This document shows positions 9,499 to 18,561 of a stretch of 64,000 nucleotides of DNA, piece after piece (position 1 is the first letter of the stretch; every line of letters begins with the position of its first letter). The stretch comes from an uncultured Lachnospiraceae bacterium (GTDB taxonomy: Bacteria > Bacillota > Clostridia > Lachnospirales > Lachnospiraceae), in NCBI GenBank assembly GCA_947567595.1, contig CANOMQ010000005.1, positions 1-64,000 on the forward strand, written 5' to 3'. Both the position numbers and the translations under genes were made by a program. Below the pieces are notes generated by a model. It ran no database searches, was not told where the DNA came from, and saw only the letters and a list, made by a program, of their open reading frames with translations.

Positions 9499-9554
9499 AA
9501 GAATGATAGCTAACAGATTGATGACTAACAGAAACAAAACAGAATAAACAAAAA

Positions 9555-9611
9555 AAAGACCGTACCGCTTCTAAAGTAAACGAAAGAAGGAAAAGAAGCC
9601 GTACGGTCTTT
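9555..9611. terminator. Bidirectional terminator between galE and prs
   Basis: An 18-base stem (9555-9572 with 9594-9611) has one mismatch and a 21-base loop. It begins with A-rich and ends with T-rich sequence, so it can stop both the rightward galE transcript and the leftward prs transcript. Confidence 0.75.
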
Positions 9612-9622
9612 ATAAAATAAAT

Positions 9623-10813
9623 CTATTTGTTCAACTCGCCCTTCTGATACTTTTCAATAATGCTATGTATCCTGTCAAGCGGGTTGAGCAAATCGCTGAT
9701 TGATGAATCATGGTTTAAGGTGTCAATGATGTAGGCAATGTATTTGCTCATGTCACAACTGATATACCACGGCTTTTCAAGCAGCTCCGGTCTTTGGTAA
9801 ATCAGGTTTGTGGTGAGCAGGCGGTAAATCAGCCCGTCTTCGTAAGCCTTGTCAAATCGTTCCAGTCCGTTTGTGAAAAGACCAAAGGTCGAAGCCACAA
9901 AAATACGGTTCACCTTCCGCTTTTTCAAATCGGCGGCAACCTCAAGCACGCTCTCACCGGACGAAATCATGTCGTCAACAATGATGACGTCCTTCCCCTC
10001 GATATTGCTCCCGAGAAATTCATGCGCCACAATCGGATTTCTGCCGTTTACAATTCTTGTATAATCACGCCGTTTATAGAACATACCCATGTCAAGTCCC
10101 ATCACATTTGCCATATAAATCGCACGGGGCATTCCGCCCTCGTCCGGGCTGATAATCATCATATGGTCGGCGTCAATCGTAAGGTCGTCCACATTGTTCA
10201 AAAGCCCCTTGATAAACTGATAGGTGGGCGATACCGTCTCAAAGCCGTGCAGCGGAATGGCATTCTGCACACGGGCGTCATGTGCGTCAAAGGTGATGAT
10301 GTTGTCAACGCCCATATCCACCATTTCCTGCAAGGCAAGCGCGCAGTCAAGGGATTCCCGCGCAGTCCGCTTGTGTTGCCGGCTTTCATATAAAAACGGC
10401 ATGATGACGGTGATACGCCTTGCCTTCCCGCCGACAGCGGCAATAATGCGTTTCAGGTTTTGGTAATGGTCGTCCGGCGACATGTGGTTTTCCTGACCGC
10501 AGAGGGAATACGTCATGCTATAGTTTGTGACATCTACGATTAAATAAAGGTCGTCACCACGCACGGACTGTAGGATTTCTCCCTTTGCCTCACCCGTGCC
10601 AAAGCGCGGGACTCTCGCCTGTATAATATAGGAATCGCGCTGGTATCCGGCAAAAGCAAGAGAGGTTTTGTGCTCATTTTTGCGTTCAGTCCTCCACTTC
10701 ACAAGGTACTTGTCAACCTTGTCGCCAAGCTCTTCGCAGCCTTTCAGGGGAATGATACCCAATGAGCCGACAGGTATCGTGTTTAAGTTTCTTTTTTCCT
10801 CACGTACAGGCAT
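9623..10813 (-). CDS. prs: Ribose-phosphate pyrophosphokinase (long form)
   Basis: Makes PRPP from ribose 5-phosphate and ATP for nucleotide, His and Trp synthesis. The protein is 396 residues from the ATG at 10813; the frame can start at a GTG at 10828, but GTGAGG there is better read as the ribosome binding site of the ATG. The PRPP-binding loop is the VIIVDDMISSGES segment, and the TFDAHDARVQ segment matches the catalytic region. It is longer than the ~315-residue classical enzyme; extra sequence at both ends is typical of the Clostridia form. It is the last gene of the dnaD-dnaC-prs group, 18 bases after the loader gene. Confidence 0.9.
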   Translation of the reverse strand: MPVREEKRNLNTIPVGSLGIIPLKGCEELGDKVDKYLVKWRTERKNEHKTSLAFAGYQRDSYIIQARVPRFGTGEAKGEILQSVRGDDLYLIVDVTNYSMTYSLCGQENHMSPDDHYQNLKRIIAAVGGKARRITVIMPFLYESRQHKRTARESLDCALALQEMVDMGVDNIITFDAHDARVQNAIPLHGFETVSPTYQFIKGLLNNVDDLTIDADHMMIISPDEGGMPRAIYMANVMGLDMGMFYKRRDYTRIVNGRNPIVAHEFLGSNIEGKDVIIVDDMISSGESVLEVAADLKKRKVNRIFVASTFGLFTNGLERFDKAYEDGLIYRLLTTNLIYQRPELLEKPWYISCDMSKYIAYIIDTLNHDSSISDLLNPLDRIHSIIEKYQKGELNK

Positions 10814-10831
10814 AAGAAATATCCTCACTTT

Positions 10832-11821
10832 CTATTTGTTGGAGCCTCCGGTTTTGGAAGCCTGCGCCGTTTTTTTCTTCATGCGTATATCGGGACCGGT
10901 AAGCTTACATACAGTATAATTGCTTGTTATGCGGGAAAATATTCTGTCCGAATAGCGGTCCCTTAGTTCCCCCAGCGAAAGATTTGTCGTAATAATCGTT
11001 GCCTTTTTCCGCATGTGCCTGTTGTTGAGGCAGGAAAAAAGCCGGGAGGAAACAAACGCGTTTGTAAGCTCTGTTCCCAAATCGTCGATAATCAGCAGGT
11101 CACATTCATAAATATCTTCTGAGATACCCGACATCGCTTCCGTGCTGTCCCTGTCAAAGGTGCTTTTTGAGAGTGTGTCAAAAAGCTCCGATGCGCTAAA
11201 GTAAATGACAAGCCTGCCCAAATCCATCAGTTCCTTAGCGACACAGCAGGATAAAAAGGACTTGCCTGTTCCTACTGTACCATAAAAAAAGAGATTTCGG
11301 TAGTCCCAATGGAAATTTTCCACAAATTTTTGGCATATTTGTACAGCTTTTGTGAACTTTTCAAGCTCATCACCGACATAATAGTCATAAGACAGCGCGT
11401 CAAAGTTTTCGGTCTGCAACATCGTACGTATGTGCGACTGCTCATAAATAAGCTCTATTTCTGCGGCGCGGAAACAACTGCATTTCTGGTTGTCAACATA
11501 GCCTGTGTCCTGACATTTTTCGCATTCATAAACCGGTGTGAGAAAGTCCGCCGGAAAACCGTTTTCGCGCAGCAAGGAATCCTTCCTCTCGGAGAGCTCC
11601 CGTAAACTTTGCTTTAATTCCCCTAAAGCGCCGCGGTCGCCGCCAAGAAGCCTGCGCCCGTGCGCAATGGAAATCGAAGCCGCCTTTTTGTCCAGCGCCT
11701 CATAGGAGGGGATTTTTTCATAAACCTCCTGCGTGTTTTTTTCCAAACGATACCTTGCCGTGCGCTGCTTTTCCTCGTAGGCGCGCATGATGGCATCGTA
11801 CTGACTGTTTGTAAGTGGCAT
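10832..11821 (-). CDS. DnaC/DnaI-type replicative helicase loader
   Basis: A 329-residue AAA+ ATPase that loads the replicative helicase at origins and stalled forks. An N-terminal helical region (1-95) is followed by a CxxC...CxC zinc-binding site (Cys100, 103, 114, 116), Walker A GTVGTGKS (181-188) and Walker B LLIIDDLG (242-249). The ITTNLSLGEL and DRIFSRI segments correspond to sensor I and the arginine-finger region. It lies 31 bases after a DnaD-domain gene, matching the dnaB/dnaD-dnaI pairing of Firmicutes. Confidence 0.9.
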   Translation of the reverse strand: MPLTNSQYDAIMRAYEEKQRTARYRLEKNTQEVYEKIPSYEALDKKAASISIAHGRRLLGGDRGALGELKQSLRELSERKDSLLRENGFPADFLTPVYECEKCQDTGYVDNQKCSCFRAAEIELIYEQSHIRTMLQTENFDALSYDYYVGDELEKFTKAVQICQKFVENFHWDYRNLFFYGTVGTGKSFLSCCVAKELMDLGRLVIYFSASELFDTLSKSTFDRDSTEAMSGISEDIYECDLLIIDDLGTELTNAFVSSRLFSCLNNRHMRKKATIITTNLSLGELRDRYSDRIFSRITSNYTVCKLTGPDIRMKKKTAQASKTGGSNK

Positions 11822-11852
11822 TATAAACCTCGTTTCGTGCTTGTCAACTTTG

Positions 11853-12956
11853 TCAATTGCTTAAAATCGTTTCTTCCAGTTGGTCAAAGTCATAGGTATT
11901 CTGTGTGAAATGATTGAAGCCGTTTTTTGTGACACGCGTGTCATTTTTTTGCACGCGTTTCTTATTTTCGGACTGCTTTTTAAAGGAGCTGTCCGCCGCC
12001 TCAATATCGGCTTTGCGCTGCACGCCTGCCTGATACCATTTGCTTAAAATGCCGTCGGCGTAAGCAAAGCGGTGCGTGTCTGTATTCATCACGGTCTTGT
12101 CACACGCCTCCTGAATGACATCTAACAAAAAGCCGTATTCCTTTGTCCATTTATTGATATATTCCAGCTCCTTCGGGGCGGGATTTGCGGTTTTTCCAAG
12201 CGACTTCATAATGGTGTAGACAACCTTGTCATATTTACGCGAGGCACTCTGTGCATCCTTTGCGCTTGTGATGCCCTGCTCATGCCATGAAAGCGCCACC
12301 TTCTCGATATAGCGGAAGTCCTTTTTGCCGCGCTCGACGCAGTGCTGCAGTAGATAGTCAATCAAATCCGGTGAAAAGTGAAGCTGGTCATAAAGGAACA
12401 GCATGGTCTGCATATCGGAATGCGAAAGCTGTCTGCCCATGTATTGCTCCGCAACCATTAAAAGCTGCTCAATGTCCTCGTTGCTCTTAAAACGCTTTAG
12501 CTCGTCAAGCGAGTAATCATGACGGGCAGTGTCGTGCCGGCTGTCCTTCTCCGCGCCGGAAGCGGGCTTTGGCGCAGTAAAGCCTGTGTTCATGGAAGCC
12601 GGACGGATAAAGGACAAAACAGGCGTGATACGCGGAGACGTCCGGGGTGCCTCATATGGATTGTCAAGGGAGAGCACGCGGATTGCCACAAGATTGTCCG
12701 CCGCGTCAAAATCAAGCGCAAGAAGCTGCCTCGACTCCCAGTACATCAATGCCCGAAGGACATCTTTTTCCGTGTAATTGAATTTGTCCGCGATGTCGGA
12801 AACGCATGTCGGAAGGTTGGCATCCATCATGCGGATTAAAAAAAGGTAGATTTTAAGCTGGGCGTCATTTGCGTCCGCCATATATTCATCAATAAAGCGG
12901 TTGGAAACGGCTGTCTGTTCTTTTGCGGCTGCGCGGTAGATATTGACACGATTCAT
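11853..12956 (-). CDS. DnaD/DnaB-domain primosome protein
   Basis: A 367-residue protein of the DnaB/DnaD replication-initiation family. The N-terminal 90 residues look like the winged-helix domain. After a Pro/Ser/Thr-rich linker come DnaD-type domains, roughly residues 145-230 and 240-320. The tail is basic and Lys/Asn-rich. The frame extends to 12980, but GAAAGGAG is seven bases before the ATG at 12956, which decides the start. It probably recruits the helicase and the downstream loader to DNA melted by DnaA. The promoter and a DnaA-box cluster lie directly upstream. Confidence 0.87.
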   Translation of the reverse strand: MNRVNIYRAAAKEQTAVSNRFIDEYMADANDAQLKIYLFLIRMMDANLPTCVSDIADKFNYTEKDVLRALMYWESRQLLALDFDAADNLVAIRVLSLDNPYEAPRTSPRITPVLSFIRPASMNTGFTAPKPASGAEKDSRHDTARHDYSLDELKRFKSNEDIEQLLMVAEQYMGRQLSHSDMQTMLFLYDQLHFSPDLIDYLLQHCVERGKKDFRYIEKVALSWHEQGITSAKDAQSASRKYDKVVYTIMKSLGKTANPAPKELEYINKWTKEYGFLLDVIQEACDKTVMNTDTHRFAYADGILSKWYQAGVQRKADIEAADSSFKKQSENKKRVQKNDTRVTKNGFNHFTQNTYDFDQLEETILSN

Positions 12957-13002
12957 GACCATGCTCCTTTCAAAGTCCATAGGTTTGCGTTAAAGTAAAT
13001 GT

Positions 13003-13030
13003 ATTGTAGCACACCTGTCCAAAAAAGCAA
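13003..13030 (-). promoter_or_regulatory. Promoter of the dnaD-dnaC-prs operon
   Basis: On the minus strand TTGCTT (13025-13030) and TACAAT (13003-13008) are 16 bases apart and about 47 bases before the dnaD start. The DnaA-box cluster begins 47 bases upstream of the -35. Confidence 0.5.
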
Positions 13031-13076
13031 GCCCAGCACCCTCAGAATGCTTGTGAATGGGAGGCTTTATGGAGCT

Positions 13077-13222
13077 TGTGGATATTGTGGACAATGTGGA
13101 AAAGGGTCGGCAGACTCCCGTTTGGCGCGGTGCGTCGTCTGTGGGGATTGTGGACGAAAACAAAAACTATCCACACCTTTTTCGCCATTTCGCGTGCAAA
13201 AAAATGTGGATAGTGTGGATAA
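13077..13222. promoter_or_regulatory. Cluster of DnaA-box-like sites
   Basis: Within 146 bases there are at least six sites close to the DnaA box TTATCCACA. On the plus strand in reverse orientation: TGTGGATAT (13077-13085), TGTGGACAA (13086-13094), TGTGGAAAA (13095-13103), TGTGGATAG (13205-13213) and the perfect TGTGGATAA (13214-13222). In the other orientation: CTATCCACA (13167-13175). A weaker TGTGGACGA lies at 13149-13157. The first three are head-to-tail without gaps, and so are the last two. The block fills the gap between murC and the dnaD promoter. Confidence 0.7.
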
Positions 13223-14599
13223 CTAATTTCCAATCAGGCTTTCACCGATTTTTACAACATCTCCCGCCCCCATAGTTATCAACAAATCACCGTTGATACA
13301 ATTTTTTAATAAAAAGTTTTCAATCTCGTCAAAGGAGGGAAAATAATAGCATGTGACGCCAAGCTTCTCAAGCTCTGCAAGCAAATCCTTTGAGGAAATG
13401 CCAATCGTGTTTTTTTCCCGTGCGGCGTAAATATCCGTGAGCACAACCTTGTCGGCAAGCGAGAGCGCTTCTGCAAAATCATGCAAAAATGCCTTGGTTC
13501 TTGTGTACGTGTGCGGCTGGAAAACACACCAGAGCGTCTTGTGTGGGTAGTTTTTTGCAGCCTTTAGGGTGGCAGTAATTTCCGTCGGGTGATGTGCGTA
13601 ATCGTCAAGGATTGTCACGCCGCAGACCTCACCCTTTAACTCAAAGCGTCTGTCCGTGCCGGAAAATGCAGACAGCGCGTCAAGCACCACCTTGGATTCA
13701 ATCCCAAGCAAATCCATCAGTGCGATGACGGAGAGGGAATTTAAGATATTATGTTCACCGACAACGCCAAGCGTTACGCGCCCGCAGTCCTTTCCCTTTT
13801 TCAAAAGTGTGTAGGAGGCGCGTCCAAGCGCGTCGTAGGACGCGTCGGTATAACCATAATCCGCGTTTTCGGTTCCGAATGTAATGATGTTACAGCCCAG
13901 CCCTTTGGTAAGCGCTTCCAAGTTGTCAATATTGTCATTAATAATAAGAAAGCCGTCGTCAGGAAGAATGTCCGCAAATTTCCGGAAGGAGTTTCGGATA
14001 TCGTCGATGTCCTTGAAGAAATCCATATGGTCTTCTTCAATATTTAAAATAATGCTGATACGCGGGAAAAAGCTCAGGAATGAGTTGGTGTACTCGCACG
14101 CCTCTGTGACAAAGTATTCGGACTTCCCTACGCGGATATTGCCGCCGATGGATTTTAAAATGCCGCCGATGGACAAGGTCGGATCTGCGTCTGCGGCAAG
14201 CAGCACCTCTGAAATCATGGAGGTGGTGGTTGTCTTTCCGTGCGTGCCGCTGATGGCAATCGGCGTCTTGTAGTTTTTCATAATCTGCCCGAGCAAGTCC
14301 GCGCGCGTCATCATCGCAAGATTTTTTTCCTGCGCACGCACAAATTCGGGATTGTCTTTTGCGATGGCGGCAGTGTAGACGATCAGGTCAATGTCGTCCG
14401 TGATGTTGCTTGCCATCTGCGGGTAGTTGATTTTGGCGCCCATACTGACCAAATGCTGTGTGAGCGGCGATTTTTTTGCGTCGGAGCCGGTTACGGTAAA
14501 TCCGGCGTCAATCAGGATTTGGGCAAGGCCGGACATGCTGATTCCGCCGATTCCGATAAAGTGTACATGGATTGGCTTGTCAAAATTTATCTGATACAT
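13223..14599 (-). CDS. murC: UDP-N-acetylmuramate--L-alanine ligase
   Basis: Adds L-Ala to UDP-MurNAc, the first amino acid of the peptidoglycan stem peptide, in the cytoplasm. The 458-residue protein shows the N-terminal HFIGIGGISMSGLA nucleotide-binding motif, the ATP loop GTHGKTTTTS (about 118-127), the NIEEDHMDFF segment, and the C-terminal DDYAHHPTEI and QPHTYTR segments, all typical of MurC rather than MurD/E/F. The frame can start 16 codons earlier, but AGGAAAGGAAG precedes the ATG at 14599 and the family starts here. Its stop codon abuts the last DnaA-like box. Confidence 0.95.
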   Translation of the reverse strand: MYQINFDKPIHVHFIGIGGISMSGLAQILIDAGFTVTGSDAKKSPLTQHLVSMGAKINYPQMASNITDDIDLIVYTAAIAKDNPEFVRAQEKNLAMMTRADLLGQIMKNYKTPIAISGTHGKTTTTSMISEVLLAADADPTLSIGGILKSIGGNIRVGKSEYFVTEACEYTNSFLSFFPRISIILNIEEDHMDFFKDIDDIRNSFRKFADILPDDGFLIINDNIDNLEALTKGLGCNIITFGTENADYGYTDASYDALGRASYTLLKKGKDCGRVTLGVVGEHNILNSLSVIALMDLLGIESKVVLDALSAFSGTDRRFELKGEVCGVTILDDYAHHPTEITATLKAAKNYPHKTLWCVFQPHTYTRTKAFLHDFAEALSLADKVVLTDIYAAREKNTIGISSKDLLAELEKLGVTCYYFPSFDEIENFLLKNCINGDLLITMGAGDVVKIGESLIGN

Positions 14600-14974
14600 G
14601 AAATGGTTTCTTCCTTTCCTGTTGTGATACTTTATTTTATGATACACTATTAATATACATCATACACCCCAAACGGTTACTTTTCCATAGAAAAATAAAT
14701 TGATAGACATAATGGGTAAAAATAATGAATTATCTGAAAATAACAGGACTTTATTGCGCTAATTTAATGAAAATATATAGTTAAAATAATCACAAACGGG
14801 TTCCATTTGTGGAAATTGTATGTTATAATATTTCAAACGGTCTGCTTTTCTGTAAAAACTACTATAGATTTACGTGGATATGGACCATTTAAAATGTATA
14901 TGCGGAATTGTCCGATGGAGACTTTTTATAAAAAAAGGGGGGCTGTCGGATATTTACCAGAATGGGGTGACAAC
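14600..14974. other. Divergent intergenic region, murC/glgC
   Basis: This 375-base AT-rich gap separates leftward murC from rightward glgC. A TATAAT (14824-14829) about 145 bases before glgC is the best -10 for the glycogen genes; its -35 is poor. The reading frame of glgC stays open through much of this gap, but no ribosome binding site supports an earlier start. A short inverted repeat (ACAAA/TTTGT) lies just before the TATAAT. I see no riboswitch. Confidence 0.4.
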
Positions 14975-16243
14975 ATGATTAAAAAAGAAATGATTGCCAT
15001 GCTTTTGGCAGGTGGACAGGGCTCGAGACTGGGAGTGCTGACATCGAAAATGGCAAAACCGGCAGTTGCCTTTGGCGGCAAGTACAGGATTATCGATTTT
15101 CCCCTGAGCAACTGTATCAATTCCGGTATCGATACAGTCGGAGTGCTCACGCAATATCAGCCGTTAAAACTGAACACGCATATCGGAATCGGTATCCCGT
15201 GGGATTTGGACAGGAACATCGGCGGCGTGACCGTCCTTCCACCGTTTGAAAAGAGCGGTGAGAGCGAGTGGTACACAGGTACGGCGAACGCCATTTTCCA
15301 AAACCTTGAGTACATGGAGAGTTTTAATCCCGATTATGTGCTGATTCTTTCCGGCGACCATATCTATAAGATGGATTATGAGGTCATGCTTGATTTCCAC
15401 AAGGAAAACGGAGCGGAGGTCACGATTGCTTCCATGCCTGTGCCGATTGAGGAGGCAAAGCGCTTTGGTATCGTGATTACGGACGAAAATAAGAAGATTG
15501 TCGATTTTGAGGAAAAGCCTGAGAACCCGCGCAGCAATCTGGCTTCCATGGGAATTTACATCTTTAACTGGAGAACGCTTAAAGACGCGCTGATTGCAAA
15601 GGCAGACCAGCCGGCGCTCGACTTTGGCAAGCATGTCATTCCATACTGTCACGAGAAGGGCAGTCCCATGTATTGTTATGAATTTAACGGATACTGGAAG
15701 GACGTGGGGACGTTAAGCTCTTACTGGGAAGCAAACATGGAGCTGATTGACATTGTTCCCGAGTTTAACCTTTATGAGGAATACTGGAAGATTTACACCA
15801 AGAGCGAGGCGATTCCGCCGCAGTACATTTCAGAAAAGAGCGTGATTGAGCGCTGCATTATCGGAGAAGGTTCCGAGATTTATGGACAGGTTTATAATTC
15901 CGTAATCGGGTGCGGCGTCGTAATCGGCGAGGGTACGGTGGTACGCGATTCGATTATCATGAATCAGACGCAGATTGGAAACGGATGCGTGATTGAGAAG
16001 GCGATTATTGACGAGTTTACAAAAATCGGCGATAACGTGCAGCTTGGTACAATCCCTGAGAAAGAGAACGATACAAGACCTGATATTTACAACAGCGGAC
16101 TTGTGACAATCGGTGAAAAGACGACGGTTCCCGCAAATGTCAAGGTCGGAAAAAATGCGGTTGTTTTTGGAGAAACGGTTGAGAAGGATTATGAGAACGG
16201 TGTTTTGGACAGCGGCAGGACACTGATAAAGGTGGGGGATTAG
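14975..16243 (+). CDS. glgC: Glucose-1-phosphate adenylyltransferase, catalytic subunit
   Basis: Makes ADP-glucose for glycogen synthesis. From the ATG at 14975 (GGGGTGA upstream) it is 422 residues, the usual length. [11 protein letters not shown] near residue 10 is the nucleotide-binding start. The [23 protein letters not shown] and FEEKPENP segments match the catalytic domain, and the C-terminus is a left-handed beta-helix with hexapeptide repeats. A possible 56-codon upstream extension is not conserved in type. glgD follows with a one-base gap, so the two are co-translated. Confidence 0.93.
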   Translation: MIKKEMIAMLLAGGQGSRLGVLTSKMAKPAVAFGGKYRIIDFPLSNCINSGIDTVGVLTQYQPLKLNTHIGIGIPWDLDRNIGGVTVLPPFEKSGESEWYTGTANAIFQNLEYMESFNPDYVLILSGDHIYKMDYEVMLDFHKENGAEVTIASMPVPIEEAKRFGIVITDENKKIVDFEEKPENPRSNLASMGIYIFNWRTLKDALIAKADQPALDFGKHVIPYCHEKGSPMYCYEFNGYWKDVGTLSSYWEANMELIDIVPEFNLYEEYWKIYTKSEAIPPQYISEKSVIERCIIGEGSEIYGQVYNSVIGCGVVIGEGTVVRDSIIMNQTQIGNGCVIEKAIIDEFTKIGDNVQLGTIPEKENDTRPDIYNSGLVTIGEKTTVPANVKVGKNAVVFGETVEKDYENGVLDSGRTLIKVGD

Positions 16244-16244
16244 T

Positions 16245-17363
16245 ATGAGAGCATTAGGATTAGTTTTAGCAGGCGGAAACAGCAGAAGGATGGGAGCGCT
16301 TTCCCATAAGAGGGCAATTTCAGCCATGCCGATTGCGGGCAGCTACAGAAGTATTGATTTTGTTTTGAGCAACATGTCAAATTCCCACATTCAGAAGGTG
16401 GCGGTTATCACGCAGTACAATTCGCGCAGCCTTCATGAGCACCTAAGCTCATCAAAATGGTGGGATTTCGGACGAAAGCAGGGAGGTCTTTACACCTTCA
16501 CGCCGACCGTGACGCCCGACAACAGCAACTGGTATCAGGGCACGGCGGACAGCATTTATCAGAACCTTCTGTTTTTGAAGAGAAGTCATGAGCCGTACGT
16601 TGTGATTGCGCCGGGCGACTGTGTATATAAAATGGATTTCAACAAGGTGCTGGAATATCACATTGCGAAGAAGGCAGACATCACCGTGGTGGTAAAGGAA
16701 ATGCCAAGCGACGCGAATGTGGACCGATACGGCGTTGTACGCATGAGCGAGGACGGACGTATTGAGGAATATGAAGAGAAGCCGGTTGTGGCAAAGTCCA
16801 AGACGGTGTCCTGTGGTATTTATGTAATCCGCAGGCGGCAGCTCATTGAGCTGATTGAAAAGAGCGCCGAGGAGGGACGCCATGATTTGGTTCAGGATAT
16901 ATTAATCCGTTACAAGGATTTAAAGAGGATTTATGGTTATAAGATTGAGACATACTGGCGCAATATTGCTACCGTCGAGGATTATTTCGGTACGAATATG
17001 GACTTCTTAAAGAAGGACATCAGGGACTATTTCTTCCGCCAGTATCCTGATATTTACTCCAAGGTCGATGATTTACCGCCTGCAAAGTACAATCCGGGCG
17101 CACAGGTCAGGAACAGCCTGATTTCGAGCGGCTGCATTATTAATGGAACAGTGGAAAATTCGGTGCTGTTTAAAGAGGTATTTGTCGGCAACAACTGTAC
17201 TATTAAAAACTCCATCATTTTAAATGATGTGTATCTTGGCGATAACACCCACATTGAAAATTGTATTGTAGAGAGCCGTGATACAATAAGGGCAAACTCT
17301 CACCATGTTGGCGAGACCGGGATTAAGGTTGTCGTTGAGAAAAACGAGAGATATGTTCTGTAG
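16245..17363 (+). CDS. glgD: GlgD subunit of glucose-1-phosphate adenylyltransferase
   Basis: A 372-residue GlgC paralogue. It keeps the fold, including LAGGNSRRMG near residue 8, WYQGTADSIYQN and YEEKP, but differs at catalytic positions: GDCVYKMDF replaces the GDHIYKMDY of GlgC. In Firmicutes GlgD is known to act with GlgC as a modulatory subunit in a heterotetramer. The C-terminal hexapeptide-repeat domain is shorter than that of GlgC. The one-base gap after glgC supports complex formation. Confidence 0.92.
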   Translation: MRALGLVLAGGNSRRMGALSHKRAISAMPIAGSYRSIDFVLSNMSNSHIQKVAVITQYNSRSLHEHLSSSKWWDFGRKQGGLYTFTPTVTPDNSNWYQGTADSIYQNLLFLKRSHEPYVVIAPGDCVYKMDFNKVLEYHIAKKADITVVVKEMPSDANVDRYGVVRMSEDGRIEEYEEKPVVAKSKTVSCGIYVIRRRQLIELIEKSAEEGRHDLVQDILIRYKDLKRIYGYKIETYWRNIATVEDYFGTNMDFLKKDIRDYFFRQYPDIYSKVDDLPPAKYNPGAQVRNSLISSGCIINGTVENSVLFKEVFVGNNCTIKNSIILNDVYLGDNTHIENCIVESRDTIRANSHHVGETGIKVVVEKNERYVL

Positions 17364-17433
17364 CAGTAGAGCCTGCACAAAAGACTAATTTTTTCATGAG
17401 AACGATTTGTAAAATCAAAGGGGGACAAAAAGA

Positions 17434-17715
17434 ATGAGAATAACAGACGTTCGCGTTCGTAAGATTACCAAAGAGGGAAAGATGAAAGCGGTGGTTTCCA
17501 TTACGCTTGACGATGAATTTGTAGTGCATGACATTAAGGTCATTGAGGGTGAAAAGGGACTTTTCATCGCAATGCCGAGCAAGAAATCTGCTGACGGCGA
17601 GTACAGGGATATCGCTCATCCGATTAACTCTAATACAAGAGATACAATTCAGAAAACAATTCTTGAGAGCTATGAGAAGGCGCTTTTGGAGCCTGACGAA
17701 GAGCCGACGGTTTAA
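17434..17715 (+). CDS. spoVG: SpoVG RNA/DNA-binding regulator
   Basis: A 93-residue protein that starts with the family's [10 protein letters not shown] and contains the FIAMPSKKS and YRDIAHPI segments. SpoVG is a small nucleic-acid-binding regulator involved in sporulation, cell division and surface functions in Firmicutes. AAAGGGGG about nine bases upstream supports the start. It lies 70 bases after glgD and ends at a strong terminator, so it may be read through from glgCD or from its own promoter, which I cannot place. Confidence 0.95.
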   Translation: MRITDVRVRKITKEGKMKAVVSITLDDEFVVHDIKVIEGEKGLFIAMPSKKSADGEYRDIAHPINSNTRDTIQKTILESYEKALLEPDEEPTV

Positions 17716-17744
17716 GGATTGATTTAATAAAATAAATGTGGGTA

Positions 17745-17772
17745 AAAGGGCATCTGTTTACGGGTGCCCTTT
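17745..17772 (+). terminator. Terminator after spoVG
   Basis: An 8-10 base-pair stem (AAAGGGCA with TGCCCTTT, extended by G-U pairs) with a short loop, beginning about 30 bases after the spoVG stop. Confidence 0.7.
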
Positions 17773-17856
17773 ATAATTGACGCGGTATTTAAATTGTGAT
17801 AGTCTTTTATGGTAGAAGGATTTTTCATTGGAACGGGAGGTGCGAAAGCGGGAACA

Positions 17857-18561
17857 ATGAAGCTTTATCGGAATGAGTGGAAATACCGTCTTGGGGAACC
17901 GGATCTGGCAGTGATTGAAAACAGGATTGCCGCTGTCATGGATTTGGATTTTCACAGCGGTCAGTCAGGGAATTATGAGATACACAGTCTGTATTTTGAC
18001 GACTATAAGGACGCCTGCGCAAAGGAGAATGAGGCAGGGGTGTCGCGGCGGTTTAAGTACCGGATACGCTATTATGGGGAGTCGCCGGAGTTCTTGAAGC
18101 TGGAGCGCAAGGAAAAGCTGGACGGACGCTGTCATAAGGACAGTGCAAGGATTACAAAAGAGATGTGTCAGAAGATATTAGATGGGAAGGCGGACGAGCT
18201 TTTTTGGGAGACGGATAATCTTCTCGTCAGGAGATTTTGTGTGCACATCATGACAAGGCTGTTTGAACCAAAGGCGATTGTCAGCTATGAGCGTTCGGCT
18301 TATGTGGAGGAGATTGCCAATGTAAGGATTACGCTGGACAAAAATATTTCCGTGTCGGAGCAGTTTGACAATTTTTTGTCAGGGGATTTTATGCGGTATC
18401 CGGTACAGGAACGGGGGGAGCATGTGCTGGAGGTAAAATTTGATGAGATTTTACCGGGGTATATCAAAAGCATTATTTCAAACAAAAATTTACAGCAGTC
18501 ATCATTTTCCAAATATTATTTGGGAAGGCTGAAATTACAGGAAATGAGGAGAATTGTATAA
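17857..18561 (+). CDS. VTC-domain polyphosphate polymerase
   Basis: The protein has the VTC domain, the catalytic fold that makes polyphosphate from ATP in yeast VTC complexes. Visible family segments are NEWKYRL at the start, YEIHSLYFDD, the basic FKYRIRYYG strand, the LKLERKEKLDGRCHKDS segment, SYERSAYV, and LEVKFDE near the end. Arg/Lys residues line the strands as expected for the tunnel. The frame opens at 17809, but the family starts close to the Met at 17857 (234 residues); GGGAGG is 15 bases upstream, so the start is not certain. The DUF4956 gene begins at the base after its stop codon. Confidence 0.85.
   Translation: MKLYRNEWKYRLGEPDLAVIENRIAAVMDLDFHSGQSGNYEIHSLYFDDYKDACAKENEAGVSRRFKYRIRYYGESPEFLKLERKEKLDGRCHKDSARITKEMCQKILDGKADELFWETDNLLVRRFCVHIMTRLFEPKAIVSYERSAYVEEIANVRITLDKNISVSEQFDNFLSGDFMRYPVQERGEHVLEVKFDEILPGYIKSIISNKNLQQSSFSKYYLGRLKLQEMRRIV

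Noticed and set aside
13077-13222. Chromosomal replication origin
   Set aside because: The DnaA-like boxes are real, but there is no dnaA or dnaN gene, no clear AT-rich unwinding stretch and the site lies between murC and dnaD. A regulatory or titration cluster is more likely.
14807-14974. A 56-codon N-terminal extension of GlgC
   Set aside because: No ribosome binding site, not of family type, and it covers the TATAAT promoter element; the ATG at 14975 has a good site and gives the usual length.
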